Shown one piece after another: positions 1 to 6,882 of a DNA stretch of 64,000 bases. How positions within the stretch are numbered: position 1 is the first letter of the stretch; each line of letters opens with the position of its first letter. The DNA is from Streptomyces lanatus (GTDB lineage: Bacteria > Actinomycetota > Actinomycetes > Streptomycetales > Streptomycetaceae): NCBI RefSeq assembly GCF_014655715.1, contig NZ_BNBM01000015.1:124001-188000 (forward strand), given 5' to 3'. The position numbers and the translations under genes were made by a program. The notes under the pieces were generated by a model. That model worked only from the letters and a program-made list of their open reading frames with translations, had not been told where the DNA came from and did not search any database.

Positions 1-275
1 TTGTCGCCGACCGCGGGTCCGCCCTCGACGGGCACCTCGTTCGCACCGCGAAGACTTGCGGCGAGGACGGTGCCCCCGGTGCCGCCGCTGAGGGCACCGC
101 TCTGGCTCACGATCCCCTGTGTGTCGCCCCCGGCGTGACCCGCGTGGTCGGCGCGGTCCCCTCCTGCGGCGAAGGCGGGAATCACCGCGGCGGCGACACC
201 ACCGGCGGCGGCCACCGCGACAGCGGTGACGATCAGGCTCTTACGGCGCTTGGAGAACGTCGTCTTCATACCCAT
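1..275 (-). CDS. CHRD-domain secreted protein, 5' part only
   Basis: This is the N-terminal part of a gene that runs off the left edge; about 91 codons are visible. The protein starts MGMKTTFSKRRKSL and continues with a hydrophobic Ala/Val/Gly stretch ending in AFA, which is a signal peptide. A Gly/His-rich linker follows, then the text ASLRGANEVPVEGG. That is the opening strand of a CHRD domain (usual form L.GanEVPp), a beta-rich extracellular fold first described in chordin. A GGGGAG ribosome site lies 10 bases before the ATG at 275; the second in-frame Met at 269 is less well spaced. The promoter region carries a notable inverted repeat, listed separately. No function is known for bacterial CHRD proteins beyond an extracellular location. 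The fold call rests on one short motif, because the rest of the domain lies outside the window. Confidence 0.72.
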   Translation of the reverse strand, partial: MGMKTTFSKRRKSLIVTAVAVAAAGGVAAAVIPAFAAGGDRADHAGHAGGDTQGIVSQSGALSGGTGGTVLAASLRGANEVPVEGGPAVGD

Positions 276-344
276 GATTCTGTTTTCTCCCCGTAATGCA
301 GCCGACGCCCCCTGCGTCAGCTTCTGGGCATGAATACGGAGGGG

Positions 345-387
345 ATCTTAGTTTGGACTCAGTCCAGGCTTGTGAGCTGCGTCACAA
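345..387 (-). promoter_or_regulatory. CHRD gene promoter with TTGTGA-N6-TCACAA operator
   Basis: A perfect inverted repeat, TTGTGA-N6-TCACAA, occupies 370-387. The arms and the 6-base spacing match the ends of the Streptomyces Rex operator (TGTGAAC-N3-TTCACA), and also the classical CRP site, but the inner bases do not fit Rex. Reading leftward, a TAAGAT -10-like hexamer lies at 350-345, so the repeat would cover the -35 position. A second palindrome, TGGACT-C-AGTCCA, sits at 354-366 between them. The leader to the ATG at 275 would be about 63 bases. Which regulator binds here is unknown. Confidence 0.45.
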
Positions 388-420
388 AGGTGGGTGTGAC
401 CGTCTCAGGTCGCCCGGCGC

Positions 421-1431
421 CTAACCGGCCCGATGCACCACCGCGTCGCACAGCTCCATCAGCGCGGCCTTGGCGTCCATGTCCGGCAGCGGTGCGAGCG
501 CGGCCCGCGCATCCTCCGCATACCGCACGGTGTCCCGCCGGGCCTGCTCCAGCGCCGGATGCACCCGGAGCTGAGCCACCGCTTCCGCGAGCCGCGCGTC
601 GTCACTCAGATCGGAGTCCAGCAGCTCGCACAGCGCGATGTCCTCCGCGAGCCCCAGCCGCTCGGCCCGCTCGCGCAACCGCAGCACGGGCAGCGTCGGA
701 ATGCCTTCCCGCAGGTCCGTCCCCGGCGTCTTCCCGGACTCATGGGAGTCGCTCGCGATGTCCAGGACGTCGTCCGCCAGCTGGAAGGCGACCCCGAGCC
801 GCTCCCCGTACTGGGTCAGCACATCGACGACCGTCTCGTCGGCGCCCGACATCATCGCCCCGAACCGGCACGACACCGCCACCAGCGACCCGGTCTTCCC
901 GCTGAGCACATCCAGGTAGTGCTCGACGGGATCCCGCCCGTCCTGCGGGCCCGCGGTCTCCAGGATCTGCCCGGTGACCAGCCGCTCGAACGCCTCGGCC
1001 TGCACCCGCACCGCCTCGGGCCCGAGGTCGGCCAGTATGTGCGAGGCCCGGGCGAAGAGGAAGTCGCCGGTCAGTACGGCAACCGAGTTCCCCCAGCGGG
1101 TGTTCGCGCTCTCGACACCTCGCCGTACGGCCGCCACGTCCATCACATCGTCGTGGTACAGCGTCGCCAGATGGGTGAGCTCGACCACCACCGCCGACGG
1201 GACGACCCCCGGCGCGTACGGGTCCCCGAACTGCGCCGTGAGCATCACGAGCAGCGGCCGGAACCGCTTCCCACCCGCCCGCACCAGATGCTGGGCAGCC
1301 TCGGTGATGAAGGGGACCTCACTCTTGGTGGCTTCGAGCAATCCCTCCTCGACAGCCGCCATTCCGGCCTGGACATCGGCTTCCAGAGCCTGGTCCCGCA
1401 CGCTCAGCCCGAACGGCCCGACGACGGTCAC
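421..1431 (-). CDS. polyprenyl diphosphate synthase (heptaprenyl/nonaprenyl type)
   Basis: This is a trans-prenyltransferase of 336 residues. It extends allylic diphosphates with isopentenyl diphosphate and most likely makes the long side chain of menaquinone. Both aspartate-rich motifs are present: the first as HDDVMD near residue 94, the second as QLADDVLD near residue 220. The GGKRFRPLL substrate-binding motif is near residue 54. Size and motif order fit the GrcC/HepT/IspB family. The GTG at 1431 is preceded by AGGAG at 7 bases. It stands alone, with about 850 bases of non-coding sequence upstream. The same window holds menG, a MenJ-like reductase, mqnA and mqnC, which supports a quinone role. 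In mycobacteria a GrcC-type synthase also sits close to menG and menJ. The product chain length cannot be read with certainty from the sequence. Confidence 0.9.
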   Translation of the reverse strand: MTVVGPFGLSVRDQALEADVQAGMAAVEEGLLEATKSEVPFITEAAQHLVRAGGKRFRPLLVMLTAQFGDPYAPGVVPSAVVVELTHLATLYHDDVMDVAAVRRGVESANTRWGNSVAVLTGDFLFARASHILADLGPEAVRVQAEAFERLVTGQILETAGPQDGRDPVEHYLDVLSGKTGSLVAVSCRFGAMMSGADETVVDVLTQYGERLGVAFQLADDVLDIASDSHESGKTPGTDLREGIPTLPVLRLRERAERLGLAEDIALCELLDSDLSDDARLAEAVAQLRVHPALEQARRDTVRYAEDARAALAPLPDMDAKAALMELCDAVVHRAG

Positions 1432-2282
1432 GAGGGGTCTCCTGTCTGCTGGTGTCTACTGGCGGTTACACGGTTTGTCGATAGGTCGCTGCCATCACTC
1501 AAGTCAGCGTATCCGGTCACGTTTCGATCACCGATGCCGCCCACCCGTCCACCACGGGCTGTATCGGATCACGACCGGTATTTTTTTGATCACCTGATAA
1601 GGCCGGATAAGTATCGCCTTATAGGGAAGTGCCGGTCTATTTCCCGAACCGGAGTCGCCATCGAGCCCGAGTGTCGAGCCGGGCAGCCGGCCACCCCCGT
1701 CACCCATCTGGCCGCCCGCGACCGCTACGCCGCCACCGGGTCCGCCATGACCGGGCCCACCACCCGGCCCGCCGTGACGCCCGTGCCGCACCGGCCGCGC
1801 CACGCGATGCGCCCGGCCCGTCGCCCGGACGGGGATCCCACTCATGCGCGCCCTCCAGATCGCCACGATCCGCTCGATGAGCGACCGCAATGACAACGAC
1901 GTGCGGCACATGAGAGGTTCCACCCCGCGACGAAGAGGCTCATTTCCATCTGACACGGGAAAAACGGACTCCACGGACAGCCAGTTAAAGGCGAGTTGGA
2001 GTCATTGCCCGAATTGCCACTCTTGTGATCGCCAGTGAATTGGGTCACTTACGCCCGATCAGGGAACCGATCGGACACACCCCCTTCTCCCCTTGCGCCG
2101 AACGCGAGTTGAGGCTTGGCAACAGCAAAGGATCAAGCGCCCCATTCGCCTCAGACCATGGTCAACCGGCACGTCAGCGGCCCACGGCACTTGTTCCGGA
2201 CATGTGCTCTCGCATACGTTCCCGCTCGTCGGGCGGACGCCTAATCCTGCCGCCGCCCGAGTCATCCCCGACGTAACTCACA
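1432..2282. other. 850-bp non-coding stretch between divergent genes
   Basis: I see no convincing gene here. Open frames such as 1528-1974 (minus) have Arg/Gly/Pro-rich translations typical of non-coding GC-rich DNA. It must contain the promoter for the leftward polyprenyl synthase and the one for the rightward riboswitch transcript. The part around 1575-1630 is unusually AT-rich for this genome. It holds a run of seven T (1581-1587) and an inverted repeat ATAAGGC-N12-GCCTTAT at 1597-1622. Confidence 0.6.
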
Positions 2283-2443
2283 CACGCGCGGCAGGAGCGG
2301 GGGACCCAGGTAAGTCGCCGGACCGAACGCTGCCTTGATGGCACGCCGGACCGGCTTGGGGTGAAGGCGCGCCGTCGCAGGACGGCGCGGCCGGGCATCT
2401 CCCGCCCGAACCCGACAGCTCACCTCGCAGGCGCCGGAGAGGA
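2283..2443 (+). ncRNA. c-di-AMP riboswitch (ydaO/yuaA class)
   Basis: The leader of the following LysM gene carries the conserved pieces of the ydaO-yuaA aptamer in the right order. These are a G-rich GGGGGACCCAGG block near 2300, CTTGGGGTGAA near 2356-2366, a GC-rich variable hairpin (GCGCGCCGTC...GACGGCGCG), then CCGCCCGAACCCGACAGCT (2402-2420) followed by CACCTCGCAGGC and GAGAGG. The CCGACAGCT..ACCTCG box is the hallmark of the class. In actinobacteria this riboswitch commonly precedes cell-wall hydrolase genes and turns them off when c-di-AMP is high. The 3' end runs into the ribosome site of the gene, so it could act on translation as well as on transcription. The outer limits are estimated to about 10 bases. 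Confidence 0.92.
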
Positions 2444-2451
2444 ACAGCGCC

Positions 2452-3168
2452 ATGTCCCGAGGCAAGCACCGCCGCCCCCGCACCAACCCGCTCACCCGCC
2501 GCGTCGCCATCGCCAGCACCGGCACCGCCGCACTCGCCCTCCCCCTTCTGAGCGCGACGACCGCGAGCGCCGCGGAGCCCACCGCGGTCAAGTCCGGATC
2601 CATCACGTACACCACCAAGAAGGGCGACACCCTCTACGGCATCGCCGACCGCTACGACGCCCAGGGCGGCTGGAAGCAGCTCTACAAGGACAACCGCAAG
2701 GCCATCGGCGACGACCCGCGGCTGATCCACCCGGGCCTCGACCTGGAGGTCCGGGCGACGAAGAAGGCGAGCACCGCCGACAAGGCCTCCGCGCCCGCCA
2801 AGAAGTCCGGCGTCGCCAAGGCCACCCAGGCCTCCGTGAAGTCCTTCCCGAACAACCTCGACGGCTGGATCCGCAACGCGCTGGACATCATGGCGCAGAA
2901 CGGAATCCCCGGGTCGTACGAGGGCATTCAACGCAACATCATGCGCGAGTCCTCCGGCAACCCGCTGGCCATGAACAACTGGGACTCCAACGCCGCCGCG
3001 GGCACCCCCTCCAAGGGCCTCCTCCAGGTCATCGACCCCACCTTCGCGACGTACCACGTGCCGGGGACGGTGTACGACCCCTTCGACCCGGTCGCGAACA
3101 TCGTGGCCGCGTGCAACTACGCGGCCGCGCGTTACGGCTCGATCGACAACGTGAACGGCCCGTACTAG
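2452..3168 (+). CDS. LysM and transglycosylase-fold secreted muralytic protein
   Basis: This 238-residue exported protein is predicted to bind and cleave peptidoglycan. A signal peptide with an Arg-rich start covers residues 1-40 (cleavage near TASAAEP). A LysM domain follows at about residues 48-100 (ITYTTKKGDTLYGIADRY). Next come a Lys/Ala linker and a C-terminal SLT/lysozyme-like domain (about 125-238). The likely catalytic glutamate lies in IMRESSGNP, and GLLQVIDPTF and AACNYAAARYGS are further family motifs. This architecture is common in the Rpf-related and SLT wall hydrolases of Streptomyces that act in germination and growth. GAGAGG precedes the ATG by 9 bases. The c-di-AMP riboswitch directly upstream implies control by that second messenger. 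It is a single-gene unit, convergent with the HAD gene 65 bases downstream. Confidence 0.9.
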   Translation: MSRGKHRRPRTNPLTRRVAIASTGTAALALPLLSATTASAAEPTAVKSGSITYTTKKGDTLYGIADRYDAQGGWKQLYKDNRKAIGDDPRLIHPGLDLEVRATKKASTADKASAPAKKSGVAKATQASVKSFPNNLDGWIRNALDIMAQNGIPGSYEGIQRNIMRESSGNPLAMNNWDSNAAAGTPSKGLLQVIDPTFATYHVPGTVYDPFDPVANIVAACNYAAARYGSIDNVNGPY

Positions 3169-3233
3169 GCAGATCTCCGGCCCATCTCCGACCCACCTAT
3201 GGCCCATATCCACCCAAATAGCACCTATTGAAT

Positions 3234-4064
3234 CTATTGGGCGGAATCAACCAGACTGCCCGTGAACAGTCTCTCGAGGACGACGGCGATGCCGTCGTCC
3301 TCGTTCGAGAGGGTGACCTCGTCGGCGATCGCCTTGAGTTCGGGATGCGCGTTGGCCATCGCCACACTTCGGGCGGCCCAGTCGAACATCGGGATGTCAT
3401 TGGGCATGTCACCGAAGGCGATGGTCTCGCGCGGACCGAGCCCGAGATGCTCGGCGGCGAGCGCGAGACCGGTCGCCTTGGTGATACCGCATGGCTGGAG
3501 TTCGACGGTGCCGGGCCCCGACATGGTGACCGTCGCGAGGGAACCGACCACCGAACGCGCCGTCGCCGCCAACTCGTCGTCGGAAAGGCTGGGATGGCGC
3601 AGCAGCACCTTGCTGATCGGCTCGCCCCACAGGTCGTCGCGGCGCATCACGCGCACGGCGGGCAGCGTGGGGTGCGGCATCCGATACCCGGGCTCGATGA
3701 GCGTGAGCCCGTCGACACCGTCCTGGTCGACGGCCGCGTACACCTCCCCCACCTCGGCCTCGATCTTGCCGAGGGCGGTCTCCGCCAGCTCCTGGTCCAG
3801 CGTGACCGACCACAGCAGACGGTCCGCGCCGGCGTCGTACAACTGCGCGCCCTGTCCGCACACCGCGAGCCCCGTGCTGCCCAGGTCGTCGAGCAACGGC
3901 CGCACTCTGGGCGCCGGCCGGCCCGTCACGACGAGGTGCTGGGCACCGGCCGCCGCCACCCGCGCGAGCGCGTCGAGGGTCCGGTCGGAGAGCGTGTCGT
4001 CACCGCGGAGCAGGGTCCCGTCCAGGTCAGTGGCGATGAGTGAATATGCGATGGGTGGGGCCAT
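3234..4064 (-). CDS. HAD superfamily (Cof-type, class IIB) phosphatase
   Basis: This soluble 276-residue protein belongs to the haloacid dehalogenase phosphatases. The nucleophile motif DLDGTLL is at residues 14-20. The threonine motif VVTGRP is near residue 45. The lysine is probably in ISKVLL and motif IV is GDMPNDIPMF near 220. The insertion between motifs II and III is of the C2B cap type, as in the Cof/YbiV sugar-phosphate phosphatases. The substrate cannot be told. There is no ribosome site before the ATG at 4064; instead a TATTCT hexamer ends 6 bases upstream, suggesting a leaderless mRNA (see the promoter entry). The gene is divergent from fumarylacetoacetase. Confidence 0.88.
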   Translation of the reverse strand: MAPPIAYSLIATDLDGTLLRGDDTLSDRTLDALARVAAAGAQHLVVTGRPAPRVRPLLDDLGSTGLAVCGQGAQLYDAGADRLLWSVTLDQELAETALGKIEAEVGEVYAAVDQDGVDGLTLIEPGYRMPHPTLPAVRVMRRDDLWGEPISKVLLRHPSLSDDELAATARSVVGSLATVTMSGPGTVELQPCGITKATGLALAAEHLGLGPRETIAFGDMPNDIPMFDWAARSVAMANAHPELKAIADEVTLSNEDDGIAVVLERLFTGSLVDSAQ

Positions 4065-4070
4065 GATCAG

Positions 4071-4076
4071 AGAATA
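4071..4076 (-). promoter_or_regulatory. candidate -10 box of a leaderless HAD transcript
   Basis: Reading leftward, TATTCT at 4076-4071 is followed by six bases and then the ATG of the HAD gene at 4064. Transcription from this box would begin at or next to the start codon. The gene lacks a Shine-Dalgarno sequence, which fits leaderless expression, common in actinobacteria. No clear -35 is visible. The rest of the divergent spacer (4077-4389) holds the promoter of fumarylacetoacetase; I could not assign it. Confidence 0.45.
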
Positions 4077-4389
4077 CGGACAGGACGCCCCATCGACTCG
4101 ACCCGAACCGGACGGCTGCTGTGTTCACATCTGTTGACACCTGTTCCGGTTCCGCTTCTGACTCCACGCGTACAACTTCCTTTCACTTGTTGTGATTTCA
4201 CCGCCACGCGGGGCTAGGGGACTCTCCCGCCGTGATGTCACCATCGCCGGTCCCACCCCACCCTCGCCGACCTGGTGATTCGCCGTACTCGGCCACTCGG
4301 GCTCCGCACTGCCCAAGACCGGCGACTCACCCGTAACGTGTGGCCCGACCACATGGCATACGGAGCGGATGAGAGTGAGGCAGCACCCC

Positions 4390-5610
4390 ATGCCCCCCTT
4401 CGATCTCCCCGAGGGCGACCCCTTCGGCACGCACAACCTTCCGTACGGCGTCTTCTCCCTTCCCGGCGCGGACTCCGCACGACGGGTCGGCGTCCGGCTC
4501 GGCGACCACGTCCTCGACGCGGGCAAGGCGGCCTACGCGCTCGGCTCGCCGTACGCCCCACTGCTCGCCCAGGACTCTCTGAACCCCCTGCTCGCCGCGG
4601 GCCGCACCACCTGGTCGGACGTCCGGCGCGCGCTGACGGCCTGGGTGACGGTGCCGGCGCACCAGGAGGCCGTCCGTGACCTCCTGCACCCCCTGTCCTC
4701 GGTGACGCTGCACCTCCCCTTCGAGGTCGCCGACTACGTCGACTTCTACGCCTCGGAGAACCACGCCCGGAACGTCGGCCAGATCTTCCGCCCCGACGCC
4801 GCGGACTCCCTCACCCCCAACTGGAAGCACCTGCCCATCGGTTACCACGGCCGCTCCGGCACGGTCGTGGTGTCGGGCACGGACGTCGTACGCCCGTCGG
4901 GCCAGCGCAAGGCCCCCACGGACCCGGCACCGGTCTTCGGCCCGTCGGTCCGCCTGGACATCGAGGCCGAGGTCGGCTTCGTCGTCGGGACGCCTTCGCG
5001 GATGGGCGAGCCGGTGGCGCTGGGCGACTATCGCGAGCACGTTTTCGGGCTCTGCCTGCTCAACGACTGGTCGGCACGCGACATCCAGGCCTGGGAGTAC
5101 GTCCCCCTCGGCCCGTTCCTCGGCAAGTCCTTCACCACGTCGGTGTCGGCGTGGATCACCCCGCTGGACGCCCTGGAGGAGGCACGGGTGGCACCGCCGC
5201 AGCGCACGCACCCCCTGCTGCCGTACCTGGACGACTCCGGCTCCGAGACCGAACCCGGCGGCTACGACCTGCGTATCTCGGTCGCCGTCAACGGCCACGT
5301 GGCCTCCGAGCCGCCCTTCTCCACCATGTACTGGACCGCCGCCCAGCAACTCGCCCATATGACGGTGAACGGCGCCTCCCTGCGCACCGGCGATCTGTAT
5401 GGCTCCGGCACGGTCAGCGGTCCCACGGAACGCGAGCGCGGCTCACTGCTGGAGCTGACCTGGAACGGCCGGGACGCCCTTGAACTCCCCGACGGCAAGC
5501 GGACGTTCCTGGAGAACGGCGATGTGGTGACGCTGTCCGCCTGGGCACCGGGTCCCGGCGGCGTACGGGTCGGACTGGGCGAGGTCACGGGGCGGATCGT
5601 GGCCGGGTGA
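4390..5610 (+). CDS. fumarylacetoacetase (FAH family)
   Basis: This enzyme hydrolyses fumarylacetoacetate to fumarate and acetoacetate, the last step of tyrosine/homogentisate breakdown. The 406-residue protein has the short N-terminal SH3-like domain and the FAH catalytic fold. The metal-binding motif is DYVDFYASENHA near residue 115 and the catalytic region is PIGYHGRSG. The metal-ligand glutamates are in DIEAEVGF near 190. LLNDWSARDIQAWEY and LGPFLGKSF follow near 228. Length and motif order fit the two-domain family (about 410-430 residues). The ATG at 4390 has GAGG about 9 bases upstream; an ATG at 4369 would add seven residues. No other homogentisate genes lie beside it, so the rest of the pathway must be encoded elsewhere. 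Confidence 0.92.
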   Translation: MPPFDLPEGDPFGTHNLPYGVFSLPGADSARRVGVRLGDHVLDAGKAAYALGSPYAPLLAQDSLNPLLAAGRTTWSDVRRALTAWVTVPAHQEAVRDLLHPLSSVTLHLPFEVADYVDFYASENHARNVGQIFRPDAADSLTPNWKHLPIGYHGRSGTVVVSGTDVVRPSGQRKAPTDPAPVFGPSVRLDIEAEVGFVVGTPSRMGEPVALGDYREHVFGLCLLNDWSARDIQAWEYVPLGPFLGKSFTTSVSAWITPLDALEEARVAPPQRTHPLLPYLDDSGSETEPGGYDLRISVAVNGHVASEPPFSTMYWTAAQQLAHMTVNGASLRTGDLYGSGTVSGPTERERGSLLELTWNGRDALELPDGKRTFLENGDVVTLSAWAPGPGGVRVGLGEVTGRIVAG

Positions 5611-5883
5611 CACCGGGATTCCGGCCAACTGGCGGCTTTCCCGGGGTGGTTCGCGATGCGCCGCGGTTTCCGGGCAAATCGAGGGCCACGTGCGTGGTCA
5701 CGTGGAAAGTCGCGTAGAAGGTCGGCCACGACAGGGCATTCGGCGAGTCTTTCCCCCTGACTCATCCGGCCGTCACCGTCATACTGGCTGGCGGTGGGAA
5801 GCGCGCCCCAACCGGCGTTCGCGTCCCACCGCCCCGTACGGCCACTCCCGCACCCGCCCTGTCCAGGATCCGGAGACCATGGC

Positions 5884-6822
5884 ATGACCGTCTGCCTGCT
5901 CCTGCTGAGCATCGTCGCCCTGACGGCCGCCCTGCCCGTCCCCCGCGCGCTGACCCGGGCCACCTGGGCGGAACGGGAACCCGTGGTCGCGCTCTGGGTC
6001 TGGCAGTGCCTGGTCGCCACCGTCCTGCTGTGCTGCCTGACGGCGCTGGCCCTGGGCACCGCCGCCGTCTTCGGCACGGTACGCGCCCAGCTCTTCGCCC
6101 CGGCTCCGCCGTCGGTGACGGAGGCGTACGACCTCTCGGCCACGCCCGCCTGGGCGGCCGCCCTCACCCTGCTGCTGGCCTGCGGTGCCGCCTGGACGAC
6201 CGCGATGCTGGCCCGCGAGCTCTCCGAGGCGCGCCGGCGGCGCGGCCAGGCCAGGGCCCACCTGCGCGAACGCGCCCCCGATCTGCCGGCGGGCCTGGGC
6301 TCGGGGCGCGGCCCGCTGCTGGTGCTGGAGGACGAGTACCCGGACGCCTGGTGGATGCCGGGCAACCCTTCGCAGCTGATCGTCACCACGGGCGCCCTGC
6401 ACCGCCTGACCGACCACCAGCTCGACGCCGTCCTCACCCATGAGCGTGGCCATGCCCGTGCCCGCCACGACTGGCTGCTGCACCTGTCCACCGCGCTTGC
6501 CACCGGATTCCCCCGCATCCCGTTGTTCGCCCATTTCTGCGACCAGACCCACCGCCTGGTCGAACTCGCCGCCGACGACACGGCCTCCCGCCGCTGCGGT
6601 CACCTGACGACGGCCCTGGCCCTGATCGAGCTCAACCAGCACCGAGGCGTCCTGTCCTGCGCCTCCACCCACCGCCTCCTGGGCGAACGCGTCAACCGCC
6701 TCCTCCAGCCGCCACCACGCCTGGACCGCCGCCGCCGCGCCCTCACGACGACACTGGCCACACTGGTGCCGCTGCTCCCCCTGCTGATCACCTTCGCCCC
6801 CGGACTGACGGCCCTGACGTGA
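5884..6822 (+). CDS. M56-family membrane metallopeptidase (BlaR1/MecR1-like), orphan
   Basis: This 312-residue protein looks like an integral-membrane zinc protease. Hydrophobic spans lie at residues 1-20, about 38-62, about 85-107 and at the C-terminus (last 30 residues). The zinc motif HERGH is near residue 186, in the sequence AVLTHERGHARARHDW. A third ligand region is probably ELAADDTASR near 224. This is the layout of the M56 proteases of Streptomyces, which are smaller than BlaR1 because they lack the penicillin sensor. Such genes are usually paired with a BlaI-type repressor; none lies on either side here. The ATG at 5884 has GGAG 8 bases upstream; longer readings of this frame are not supported. 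The target protein is unknown. Confidence 0.82.
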   Translation: MTVCLLLLSIVALTAALPVPRALTRATWAEREPVVALWVWQCLVATVLLCCLTALALGTAAVFGTVRAQLFAPAPPSVTEAYDLSATPAWAAALTLLLACGAAWTTAMLARELSEARRRRGQARAHLRERAPDLPAGLGSGRGPLLVLEDEYPDAWWMPGNPSQLIVTTGALHRLTDHQLDAVLTHERGHARARHDWLLHLSTALATGFPRIPLFAHFCDQTHRLVELAADDTASRRCGHLTTALALIELNQHRGVLSCASTHRLLGERVNRLLQPPPRLDRRRRALTTTLATLVPLLPLLITFAPGLTALT

Positions 6823-6882
6823 CCGCCGGACCGGGTCCGCTGAGCTGAGAAGCCTCGTCCCGGCGCCGTAGCCCCCCCGGCC

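Noticed and set aside
433..1893. Long plus-strand frames opposite the polyprenyl synthase gene, and similar frames opposite nuo and other genes
   Set aside because: They are antisense to genes with clear catalytic motifs and have Arg/His/Pro-rich translations, as expected from GC-rich third positions.
1528..1974. A 148-codon minus-strand frame in the large spacer
   Set aside because: No ribosome site, composition typical of non-coding GC-rich DNA, and no recognisable motif.
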